From positions 1 to 8,269 of the forward strand of contig JAKPBL010000354.1 of assembly GCA_029778965.1 (NCBI GenBank): 8,269 nucleotides of DNA, given 5' to 3'. The DNA comes from Bacteroidota bacterium (lineage in GTDB: Bacteria; Bacteroidota; Bacteroidia; Chitinophagales; Chitinophagaceae). The notes under the pieces are model-generated. The model searched no databases. It worked only from the letters and a program-made list of their open reading frames with translations, and had not been told where the DNA came from. The translations under genes were made by a program, and so were the position numbers. This document shows, piece after piece, positions 1 to 6,699 of the stretch (position 1 is its first letter; each line of letters begins with the position of its first letter).

Positions 1-479
1 AAGCCATGGGCAGCGGTTATCCCGTAAGCGCGATCGTGGGAAAGCGGAGCTGGATGGAACTGATCGCCACCGGCGAGGTTATTCATGCGGGCACCATGAA
101 TGCATGGAATGCCGGTATTGCAGCAGCGCTGGCGACGGTGGATATCCTGGAAAAAGAAAACCCATATCCCCGTTTGTTTGCGTTGGGAAACCGCCTCATC
201 GAGGGGCTGCGGACCTGCGCCGCAGAAGCGGGGCTTCCGCTGCTGGTGCAGGGAGCAGGACCGGTTTTTCATACCGGGTTTACCTCGTTGCAAAAAGTGA
301 CCGACTACCGCGATACTTTTCAATATGATAAAACGATGCAGGGCAGGTTCATCGCAGCCATGCATGATCGCGGCATCCGGATTATCGGCCGCGGACTCTG
401 GTATATAAGCGCTGCCCATACCCCTGAAGATATCGACCAGGCAATCGAAACGGCACGAATCGTATTAAAACAACTGTAA
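1..479 (+). CDS. Class III PLP aminotransferase (glutamate-1-semialdehyde aminomutase-like), C-terminal part, 5' end cut
   Basis: This is the last ~158 residues of a fold-type I, class III aminotransferase, about a third to two fifths of a usual ~430-residue protein. The visible part opens with AMGSGYPVSAIVG, the stretch that directly follows the PLP-binding lysine in this family (typically GK-A/V-x-G-x-G-x-P). The lysine codon itself would straddle the left edge: only its last two bases (aa) are visible, which fits AAA but does not prove it. Next comes HAGTMNAWN, matching the family's H-x-G-T-x-x-x-N phosphate-contact segment, then the C-terminal small domain ending in the characteristic SAAHTPEDID motif. 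The family moves an amino group, or shifts it within one molecule as in glutamate-1-semialdehyde aminomutase. The catabolic-looking neighbourhood argues against a haem-biosynthesis role, but the substrate is unknown. The stop is 9 nt before the next start, suggesting one transcript. The first in-frame ATG at position 6 is internal, not the real start. Confidence 0.9.
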   Translation, partial: AMGSGYPVSAIVGKRSWMELIATGEVIHAGTMNAWNAGIAAALATVDILEKENPYPRLFALGNRLIEGLRTCAAEAGLPLLVQGAGPVFHTGFTSLQKVTDYRDTFQYDKTMQGRFIAAMHDRGIRIIGRGLWYISAAHTPEDIDQAIETARIVLKQL

Positions 480-488
480 AGCAGTACG

Positions 489-1415
489 ATGAAGAATTTG
501 TTGGGTCGGAAGAAAATTTTTGTAGCGGGCGATCAGCGCCTGGCGGCAACCGTATCGGTCGCACTGTTGTTGGCCGGCGAAGAAGTCTGGCTGACACAGG
601 AAACAGGCGGACTGTTTTCGGCAAGAATAGATGACCTGCTGACCGAAGCAGTACGCCACTTTCCCGATGCGCCGGCTGACAGGTATCTCCATATAGCAGA
701 CGAAGTACCCGCCGGCTGTGAACTGGTATTGCTTTTTGCCCGCGAAGATCCCGGCGCCCAGGCAGCATTGCTTTCTTATTGGGAAAAGCGATCGCCGGCA
801 GCATGCACCGTTGCCATTTGTATGGATGCCGTTCTGCTCAGTGAATTGCAGCCGTTATGCAGCATTCCGACCCGTTTGCTGGGTATGAACTGGGTGGAAC
901 CTGCACATACTACTAAATTCCTTGAAATAATCAGCAACGAAAAAACCGATCCTTCCCTGGCCGCCTACTGGCATAACTATGCGCAGGAAAACTGGCAGAA
1001 AGACCCGTATAGATTAACGAATGGCTTCAGCATCCGGGGGCGCCTGATGGCAGCCTTGATCCGGGAGGCATTGTGGCTGGTCGATAAAGAATATGTGGAG
1101 CGGGAAGACATCGACCGGGCCTGCCGTAACGACCCCGGTTACTACCTGCCTTTTTCGGGACATTTCCGCTATATGGATATTATGGGCACTTTTATTTACG
1201 GGATAGTAATGAAAGACCTCAACCCATCACTCAGTAAAGACACTGCGCCACCTGCTTTCTTTCAGCAAATCCTTTTATCGGGCGCACGCGGCATGGAAAA
1301 CGGAGAGGGATTTTATCACTATGCACCGGGTGAAGCGGCTTTCTGGGACTCACTGCTGCTTGATTTCAGCTACCAGGTTACGGACCTGATGAACCGCTAT
1401 CCAGGTGTTAAATAA
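489..1415 (+). CDS. 3-hydroxyacyl-CoA dehydrogenase-fold protein with eroded NAD and catalytic motifs
   Basis: A 308-residue protein with the layout of the 3-hydroxyacyl-CoA dehydrogenase (3HCDH) family. The N-terminal Rossmann-like half spans about residues 8-170. A helical C-terminal domain starts at NGFSIRGRLM (178-187), continues through an EALWLV...EDID segment (193-209), and ends with GARGMENGEGFYHY (265-278), which resembles the family's G-R-x-x-G-x-GFY-x-Y. The fold assignment is fairly secure but the chemistry is doubtful. The dinucleotide motif GxGxxG reads G14-D-Q16-R-L-A19, so two of three glycines are gone. The acidic residue expected after beta-2 is missing. The catalytic His of the family's G-x-H-F-F-N-P motif is Asn134 (GMNWVEP). 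The S-N-T-S and P-G-F-x-x-N motifs are not recognisable. Only the Glu partner (E146, in FLEII) persists. It may be a diverged dehydrogenase, a binding protein or a pseudoenzyme. It lies 9 nt after the aminotransferase and 8 nt before the dipeptidase. There is no obvious Shine-Dalgarno, but no other in-frame Met precedes residue 112, so the start is secure. Confidence 0.75.
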   Translation: MKNLLGRKKIFVAGDQRLAATVSVALLLAGEEVWLTQETGGLFSARIDDLLTEAVRHFPDAPADRYLHIADEVPAGCELVLLFAREDPGAQAALLSYWEKRSPAACTVAICMDAVLLSELQPLCSIPTRLLGMNWVEPAHTTKFLEIISNEKTDPSLAAYWHNYAQENWQKDPYRLTNGFSIRGRLMAALIREALWLVDKEYVEREDIDRACRNDPGYYLPFSGHFRYMDIMGTFIYGIVMKDLNPSLSKDTAPPAFFQQILLSGARGMENGEGFYHYAPGEAAFWDSLLLDFSYQVTDLMNRYPGVK

Positions 1416-1423
1416 AGGACGAT

Positions 1424-2500
1424 ATGAGCACACCCCTGATCATAGATGCGCACCTTGACCTGGCCATGAATGCCATTGAATGGAACCGCGATCTGACGAG
1501 GCCGCTGGATGAAATCAGGCTGCTAGAACGGAATATGCCGGATAAGCCCGACCGGGGAAAGGGAACCGTGTGCCTGCCCGAGTTACGCAAAGGGAATATC
1601 GGGCTGGTGGTGGCCACACAATTGTCGCGGGTGGCAGCGCCCGGCAGCATGGGCGGCTGGCATTCTCCGCAACAGGCATGGGCGATGACCCAGGCGCAAC
1701 TGGCCTGGTACCGTGAAATGGAAGCCCTTGGAGAAATGAGGCAGATATGCAATGCGGAAGAGCTGGAATCACATTTGCGCCAATGGCAGGAACCCGGTGA
1801 GAACAAGCCCATAGGATATATTCTTAGTCTTGAAGGCGCCGATTCGCTGGTGGATATTTCCTATTTGTACAAAGCCTATGATTATGGCTTGCGAGCGGTG
1901 GGTTTGTCGCATTTCGGGCCGGGACGTTATGCGCCGGGCACCAGGAGCCGGGGACCACTGACACCTGCCGGCCTTGCCCTGCTGCAGGAAATGGACAAGC
2001 TTCGCATGATCGTTGACGTTACACACCTCACCGACGAAGGGTTTGACCAGGTAATGAAAATATACAAAGGCCCCGTATGGGCCAGCCACAGCAATGTTCG
2101 CAGCCTGGTTCCCAACCAACGTCAGCTTAGCGATGACCAGATACGGCAACTGATCGAACGTGACGCTGTTATCGGTGGCATGCTCGATTGCTGGGCCCTC
2201 GATATCCGTTTTATTGATACTGTTTCAGACCCCTGGCAGCTCGATATCACCCTGAACAGGCTGATCGACCATTGGGACCATATCTGCCAGCTTGCCGGCA
2301 ACAGCCGCCATATTGCCATTGGAAGCGACCTGGATGGTATCTTCGGTACCGAGCAGTCGCCCTGGGACCTCGACCGGATTTCCGGCCTGCAGCAAATTGG
2401 CGGACTGCTTTCCGACCGGGGTTATTCCGCCAATGATATCGAACAGGTGTTCAGTGGCAACTGGCTGCGGTTTCTGAGAAAAGCCTGGGATCATGCCTGA
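1424..2500 (+). CDS. Membrane dipeptidase / peptidase M19 family metallohydrolase
   Basis: A 358-residue member of the M19 (renal dipeptidase) family, a TIM-barrel di-zinc hydrolase. Every metal-binding motif is visible: H10-x-D12 in IIDAHLDL, the bridging E137 in LSLEGADS, H201 in VDVTHL, H222 in ASHSN, and D302 in GSDLDG. The C-terminal SGNWLRFL matches the family's usual G-G-N-x-L-R ending. Known members cleave dipeptides, often with a D-residue at the C-terminal side, or related amides and lactams; which is used here cannot be read. There is no signal peptide or lipobox, so it is predicted cytoplasmic, unlike the anchored mammalian enzyme. The start is set by the HxD motif only ten residues in and by an AAGGA Shine-Dalgarno at 1415-1419, whose first base is the last base of the preceding gene's stop codon. 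The gene overlaps the following GMC oxidoreductase by 8 nt, implying translational coupling. It looks intact and full length. Confidence 0.93.
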   Translation: MSTPLIIDAHLDLAMNAIEWNRDLTRPLDEIRLLERNMPDKPDRGKGTVCLPELRKGNIGLVVATQLSRVAAPGSMGGWHSPQQAWAMTQAQLAWYREMEALGEMRQICNAEELESHLRQWQEPGENKPIGYILSLEGADSLVDISYLYKAYDYGLRAVGLSHFGPGRYAPGTRSRGPLTPAGLALLQEMDKLRMIVDVTHLTDEGFDQVMKIYKGPVWASHSNVRSLVPNQRQLSDDQIRQLIERDAVIGGMLDCWALDIRFIDTVSDPWQLDITLNRLIDHWDHICQLAGNSRHIAIGSDLDGIFGTEQSPWDLDRISGLQQIGGLLSDRGYSANDIEQVFSGNWLRFLRKAWDHA

Positions 2501-4169
2501 TTATTTCGACGCAATAGTAGTAGGCTCCGGTATCAGCGGCGGATGGGCTGCCAAAGAGCTGACGGAGAAAGGCATGCGTACGCTATTGCTTGAAAGGGGA
2601 AGGAATGTGGTACATATCAAAGACTATCCCCATGCTACCCTTCATCCGTGGGAACTGCCACACCGCGGCAATATCACGCAACACGACCGGCATGATCATC
2701 TGATACAGCAACGCAATTATGCATTCGACGAAGCATCGCAGGATTTTTTTGTAAATGATGTTCTTCATCCCTACCAGCAGCAAAAGCCGTTTGAATGGTA
2801 CAGGGGTTACCAGGTCGGCGGCCGGTCGCTGACCTGGGGACGGCAATCATACCGCTGGAGCGACCTTGACTTTGCTGCCAACCGGGCCGATGGAACCGCT
2901 ATTGACTGGCCCTTGCGTTACCGGGAACTGGCGCCCTGGTACGATTATGTGGAGCGTTTTGTAGGCGTAAGCGGCAATCGTGACGGCTTGCCTCAGTTGC
3001 CCGATGGAATCTATCTGCCGCCTATGCAAATGAGCGTAGCTGAGCAAGCCATCGCCAAACGCATACAAGAGCGGTACGGCAACCGGCGGCACATGATCAT
3101 TGGCCGCACCGCCAATCATTCTCAGAAAATCGGCAACCGCGGTCCCTGCCAGTACCGCAACCGTTGCCAGCAGGGCTGCCCATTCAGCGGCTATTTCAGC
3201 ACACAATCCGCCACGCTTCCCGCCGCCCTGGCTACCGGTAAATTAACCCTTCGCCCCGATTCCATTGTAACCAGGTTACTGTATGACCGGAAGGCCCACA
3301 AAGTGACCGGTGTAGAAATACTTGATGCCCATACCAAACAAACAATTGAATACAAATCGCGGATCGTTTTTCTGAACGCATCAGCTTTCAACAGCGCATG
3401 GGTGTTGATGAATTCCGCTACCGAAGAATGGCCGGAAGGCCTTGGCAGCAGCAGCGGGCAACTGGGACGAAATGTGATGGACCATCACACAGGCATTCGT
3501 ATTTCGGGTATTATCGAAGGGTTCGACGATAAATATGTTTTCGGCCGCAGGCCCACAGGTATTTATATACCCCGTTACAGGAACCTTGCTGAAGAAGGAA
3601 GAAGTTATGTTCGTGGCTTTGGTTTCCAGGGTAGCGCGGGCAGGCAGGGCTGGAACCGCAATGCAGATGAAAAGCAGATCGGCCCTACACTAAAGGAAAC
3701 GCTTATCGAACCCGGTGCATGGACCGTCAGTCTTTCCGGTTTTGGAGAAACGCTTCCCTATGCAGAGAACCATATCAGGCTGGATCACGAGCATCGCGAT
3801 AAATGGGGATTACCGCAGTTGTCTGTACATATACAGTTTGGTGAGAATGAAAAAAAGATGCGGACCGATATGCTCGCCGATGCCGCCGAAATGTTGCATG
3901 AGGCAGGCGTAAAAGAAATTGAAGCGACAGACAGGGGCGCTGTTCCGGGAAGAGGCATTCATGAAATGGGCACCGCGCGCATGGGGGCTGATGCGCGGCA
4001 CGCTGTATTAAACCGTTTCAACCAGGTATGGGATGCTCCCAATGTATTTGTAACCGACGGCGCCTGTATGGTTTCTTCAGCCTGCCAAAACCCATCCCTT
4101 ACCTATATGGCGCTTACGGCACGCGCTGTTGACTACGCCGTTTCGGAGATGAAGAAGCAAAACCTGTAA
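2493..4169 (+). CDS. GMC-family FAD-dependent oxidoreductase with a possible Fe-S cysteine triad
   Basis: A 558-residue glucose-methanol-choline family flavoprotein, probably oxidising an alcohol or sugar hydroxyl. At the N-terminus it has the FAD motif GSGISG (residues 11-16) with ribose-binding E34, then the second FAD-contact region around VGGRSLTWG (108-116). The C-terminal GMC domain carries IHEMGTARMG with probable catalytic H490, an FVTDGA segment (519-524), and QNPSLTYMALTARA with the partner N533. Between the FAD and substrate regions, C219, C225 and C229 form C-x5-C-x3-C. From memory, this is the spacing that holds a [3Fe-4S] cluster in the catalytic subunit of Burkholderia FAD-glucose dehydrogenase, which suggests transfer of electrons to a redox partner rather than to oxygen. 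The protein has no signal peptide. Relatives leave the cell bound to a small Tat-bearing subunit, and no such gene is visible here. The ATG lies inside the last codons of the dipeptidase gene; the FAD motif a few residues later supports this start. Substrate unknown. Confidence 0.93.
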   Translation: MPDYFDAIVVGSGISGGWAAKELTEKGMRTLLLERGRNVVHIKDYPHATLHPWELPHRGNITQHDRHDHLIQQRNYAFDEASQDFFVNDVLHPYQQQKPFEWYRGYQVGGRSLTWGRQSYRWSDLDFAANRADGTAIDWPLRYRELAPWYDYVERFVGVSGNRDGLPQLPDGIYLPPMQMSVAEQAIAKRIQERYGNRRHMIIGRTANHSQKIGNRGPCQYRNRCQQGCPFSGYFSTQSATLPAALATGKLTLRPDSIVTRLLYDRKAHKVTGVEILDAHTKQTIEYKSRIVFLNASAFNSAWVLMNSATEEWPEGLGSSSGQLGRNVMDHHTGIRISGIIEGFDDKYVFGRRPTGIYIPRYRNLAEEGRSYVRGFGFQGSAGRQGWNRNADEKQIGPTLKETLIEPGAWTVSLSGFGETLPYAENHIRLDHEHRDKWGLPQLSVHIQFGENEKKMRTDMLADAAEMLHEAGVKEIEATDRGAVPGRGIHEMGTARMGADARHAVLNRFNQVWDAPNVFVTDGACMVSSACQNPSLTYMALTARAVDYAVSEMKKQNL

Positions 4170-4241
4170 CCAGGTCGTGATAACGGTAAGATAGTTTCAT
4201 GATTGCACAAAAAAGTAAAAGCATTTGTTCGACCCCGACAC

Positions 4242-4249
4242 TAGCTTTG
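4242..4249 (+). promoter_or_regulatory. Candidate Bacteroidota promoter -7 box upstream of the propeller lipoprotein
   Basis: TAGCTTTG fits the Bacteroidota -7 consensus TAnnTTTG exactly and lies 33 nt before the ATG at 4283, within the only long gap (113 nt) of the first seven genes. A TTTG at 4224-4227 could be the -33 element, but the spacer of 14 nt is shorter than the usual ~17-23, so this call is tentative. If real, the genes from 4283 onward can be transcribed separately from the block before them. No convincing terminator hairpin is visible in 4170-4241. Confidence 0.4.
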
Positions 4250-4282
4250 AAAGCGACCATTGCTAACCGCAAATTGTAAACG

Positions 4283-6310
4283 ATGCGACACGAGCCGATA
4301 AAATTGCTTTTTTTTATTTTGTGCTTATCCGTTTTTCAATATGCCTGCCAGCCCAAACGGTATCCCGGTCCGCTTTCTCCCGAAGAGGCTTTAAAGCAGT
4401 TTACAATTGCAGATGGCTTCGAAATATCCCTTTTTGCTGCGGAACCTTTTGTTAAGGACCCTGTCGATATGGCTTTTGACGAACAGGGAAATATCTATGT
4501 GGTGGAAATGCCCGACTATCCTTCTGAACAAACGCCGGGAAAGTCCGCGGGTTGTATCCGTTTCCTGGAAGATACCGACGGAGATGGCCGGATAGACAAG
4601 ACAACAACTTTTGCAGACAGTCTTTCGGAAGCTACCAGCATCATGCCATGGAAAGGCGGACTGCTGGTTACCGCAGCGCCTTATATTCTATTTTTAAAGG
4701 ATACCACCGGCGATCACAAAGCCGACCTGCAGGAAGTGATTTTTTCCGGTTTCTTCAAGGCGAATTCGGAAGCGCAGATAACCTCGCTTCGCTGGGGCGT
4801 GGACAACTGGATATATGCCAACAACCGGGGGCAGGACGGAGTAATAACGTACACAAGAAAAAAAGGTGAACCCCTGTCTGTAAGAGGCGCCGATTTTCGC
4901 TTCCGCCTCGATCGCGATGCCTTTGAACCAGAAACCGGTCCGGGTCAGTTCGGCCAAACGCTGGATGCATCGGGACATCGTTACTTTACGGAGAATACGC
5001 TTCACATACAGCAGGCAGTAATACCCTGGCGTTACCTGCACCGTCATCCTTACCTGGAGTCGGCAAATGCGGTTGTCAATATTTCGGATCATGACCCGCT
5101 CATGTACCAGGTCTCGGCGGCGCCTTACTGGCGCGTGGAGAGAACACGGCGGCGGAATGAGTTGTTCCGCCAGCAAAATATGAATGAGGAAGAGTTTGCA
5201 GAAGGCCATTTTACGGGCGCATCGGGCGGTACCGTTTATTTGTCTGACCTGTTTCCCTCTTCGTTTTATGGGAATATTTTTACCGGTGATGTAGCCGGCA
5301 ACCTGGTGCATCGCGACGTGATCGAAATGCCTGCAAATAGCGTGGTGTCGGTGGCGGGAAGGGCCGCTGGCGAAAAAGAAAAAGAATTCTTATCCACTAC
5401 CGATAGCTGGTTCAGTCCTGTTAACCTGCATGTGGGTCCCGATGGGAGCCTGTATGTAATCGATATGTACCGGCAGCATATTGAAACCCCTCTTTCCATT
5501 CCGGAAGATTTGCAGACGGATATGGATTTTTTTGCCGGGGCCGATAAAGGCAGGATCTACCGGATCCGCCCGAAGGGAAAGGGCTCGCCTGCAGTTGACA
5601 AAATATCACTGGTGAACAGCTCCGTTGAGCAACTGGTTGATAACCTCGGCCGCGATAACCAATGGCTGGCTATCCAGTCGCATCGGCTGCTGCTTGAAAA
5701 AAAAGACAGCAGTACTACAGCGCTGCTGTATGAATTGCTTGCATCCGACCAGCCGGCGGCAGCGAAGATCCGCGCATTGTCGTTACTGGAAGGAATGGGC
5801 CGGCTGACCACGAAACAGTTGTTTATGGCGCTCGGTGATGCCTCGCCCGCGGTGAGGAAGCACGCGATAATTCTCGCCGAGAATATGCCGTCTATGACGG
5901 AAGCGATCGTTGCAGCCTGCGCAGACAGCAATGCCGAAGTTGCTTTGCAGGCAACACTGAGCCTCGGCAATACCAGTTCTATGTCCGTCATTCCCCATTT
6001 TGTTCAGGTATTGCAGGCACATGGCGCAGATTCATGGTTCAGACTGGCGGTGTGCAGCAGCGAAACAGGATCGTCTCCTGAAATGGTACTGGCCGTGATT
6101 GAATCAAAGTCGATAGCCGATAGCGTGAAGGCAGCTTTTTTGCAGGAAGCAGGGTTTGTAACGGGCGCCAGAAACGATTCGGGGCAAATAGCTATGATCA
6201 ATAGTCGTTTACAGGATAAGCGGCGTATTGTTGACGACAAGCTCGTTCGTGCATTCAACGAAGGACTCAAAAACGGCGGAGAGAAAAAACAGCATCAACA
6301 GAACAGATAA
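4283..6310 (+). CDS. PVC-type 'membrane-bound dehydrogenase' beta-propeller lipoprotein with HEAT-like repeats, lacking a cytochrome c domain
   Basis: A 675-residue exported protein. Residues 1-22 form a hydrophobic signal ending in FQYAC, a plausible but non-standard lipobox (Gln at -3), predicting lipidation at C22. Residues ~35-430 resemble the putative membrane-bound dehydrogenase (PVC-type, quinoprotein glucose dehydrogenase-like) propeller. Evidence includes FAAEPFVKDPVDMAFDEQGN, a Ca-type loop D97-x-D99-G-D101-G-x-x-D105, a degenerate second copy at 140-148, DNWIYANN (174-181), and a FSPVNLHVGPDGSLYVIDMY stretch (377-396). Residues ~445-590 are Leu/Ala-rich paired helices of HEAT type, e.g. 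MALGDASPAVRKHAIILAEN. Many large relatives end in a c-type cytochrome domain, but there is no CxxCH anywhere here, so electrons would need an external carrier. The HiPIP gene starts 5 nt after the stop. Enzymatic activity and substrate are not established for most of this family, so 'dehydrogenase' is only the family label. No clear Shine-Dalgarno is seen. The likely location is the periplasmic face of the outer membrane or the inner membrane. Confidence 0.83.
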   Translation: MRHEPIKLLFFILCLSVFQYACQPKRYPGPLSPEEALKQFTIADGFEISLFAAEPFVKDPVDMAFDEQGNIYVVEMPDYPSEQTPGKSAGCIRFLEDTDGDGRIDKTTTFADSLSEATSIMPWKGGLLVTAAPYILFLKDTTGDHKADLQEVIFSGFFKANSEAQITSLRWGVDNWIYANNRGQDGVITYTRKKGEPLSVRGADFRFRLDRDAFEPETGPGQFGQTLDASGHRYFTENTLHIQQAVIPWRYLHRHPYLESANAVVNISDHDPLMYQVSAAPYWRVERTRRRNELFRQQNMNEEEFAEGHFTGASGGTVYLSDLFPSSFYGNIFTGDVAGNLVHRDVIEMPANSVVSVAGRAAGEKEKEFLSTTDSWFSPVNLHVGPDGSLYVIDMYRQHIETPLSIPEDLQTDMDFFAGADKGRIYRIRPKGKGSPAVDKISLVNSSVEQLVDNLGRDNQWLAIQSHRLLLEKKDSSTTALLYELLASDQPAAAKIRALSLLEGMGRLTTKQLFMALGDASPAVRKHAIILAENMPSMTEAIVAACADSNAEVALQATLSLGNTSSMSVIPHFVQVLQAHGADSWFRLAVCSSETGSSPEMVLAVIESKSIADSVKAAFLQEAGFVTGARNDSGQIAMINSRLQDKRRIVDDKLVRAFNEGLKNGGEKKQHQQNR

Positions 6311-6315
6311 ATCTT

Positions 6316-6687
6316 ATGTCCGGTTACGACGTTCATTGTGCCAGGAGAATATTCCTGAAATCGGTTTGTGAAAGAGCTGCCCTGTTGTTTCTTCCACTGG
6401 TCGTCAGTGCCTGCGGAAGCCGGAAGCAGCCGGATGAAAAGCCGTCGCCAGGTATGACAAATGGCTGTGATGACAATGCGATGTCGCCATCATTGAAGGA
6501 AAAAAGAAAAAAGCTCGGCTACGTACGCGTATCGCCGATGGATAATATGACCTGCTCGGTTTGTGCACTCTGGAAAGCCCCGCAAAACGGGCTGACCTGC
6601 GGTGGTTGCATGTTGTTTGACGGGCCGGTACAACCTGAAGCCTATTGTACCTATTGGGCGGCCAAAAAACAGGCAGCCGCCAAATAA
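6316..6687 (+). CDS. High-potential iron-sulfur protein (HiPIP), Tat-exported lipoprotein
   Basis: A 123-residue small redox protein. The N-terminus contains RRIFLK (residues 10-15), a twin-arginine motif, then a hydrophobic stretch ending in VVSAC, giving a likely lipidated C33. This fits HiPIPs, which fold around a [4Fe-4S] cluster in the cytoplasm and then need Tat export. A polar linker (34-60) follows, then the HiPIP domain: LGYVRVSP (67-74) and cluster cysteines C80-x2-C83, C98 and C111, with C95 extra in the CGGC pair. The tail C98...V..PEAYCTYW matches the family signature C-x(6-9)-[LIVM]-x3-G-[YW]-C-x2-[FYW], except that Ala109 replaces Gly. HiPIPs are one-electron carriers at high potential, feeding photosynthetic reaction centres or terminal oxidases. 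In this context it could accept electrons from the propeller protein encoded 5 nt upstream or, if that enzyme is exported, from the GMC flavoenzyme. The start is fixed by the Tat motif and the lack of another Met before residue 47. The amidohydrolase follows after 12 nt. Confidence 0.88.
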   Translation: MSGYDVHCARRIFLKSVCERAALLFLPLVVSACGSRKQPDEKPSPGMTNGCDDNAMSPSLKEKRKKLGYVRVSPMDNMTCSVCALWKAPQNGLTCGGCMLFDGPVQPEAYCTYWAAKKQAAAK

Positions 6688-6699
6688 AAAGAGAAGGGC

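Noticed and set aside
6..8. ATG at position 6 as the start of the aminotransferase
   Set aside because: The residues after it match the interior of class III aminotransferases just beyond the PLP lysine. The frame stays open to the left edge, so the gene begins upstream of the window.
4694..5311. 205-residue minus-strand open frame inside the propeller gene
   Set aside because: It lies wholly within the well-supported + strand propeller coding region, and its translation is compositionally odd with no motif.
4283..6310. Cytochrome c domain expected at the C-terminus of the propeller protein
   Set aside because: I searched the translation for CxxCH and found none. The few cysteines (C14, C22, C91, C546, C591) are not suitably spaced for haem attachment.
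6510..6687. Rubredoxin or ferredoxin as an alternative identity for the small cysteine-rich protein
   Set aside because: The cysteine spacing (C-x2-C ... C-x12-C), the terminal Y-C-x-x-W motif and the Tat signal fit HiPIP. Rubredoxin needs two C-x2-C-G-type knuckles in a ~50-residue domain, and bacterial-type ferredoxins need C-x2-C-x2-C-x3-C.
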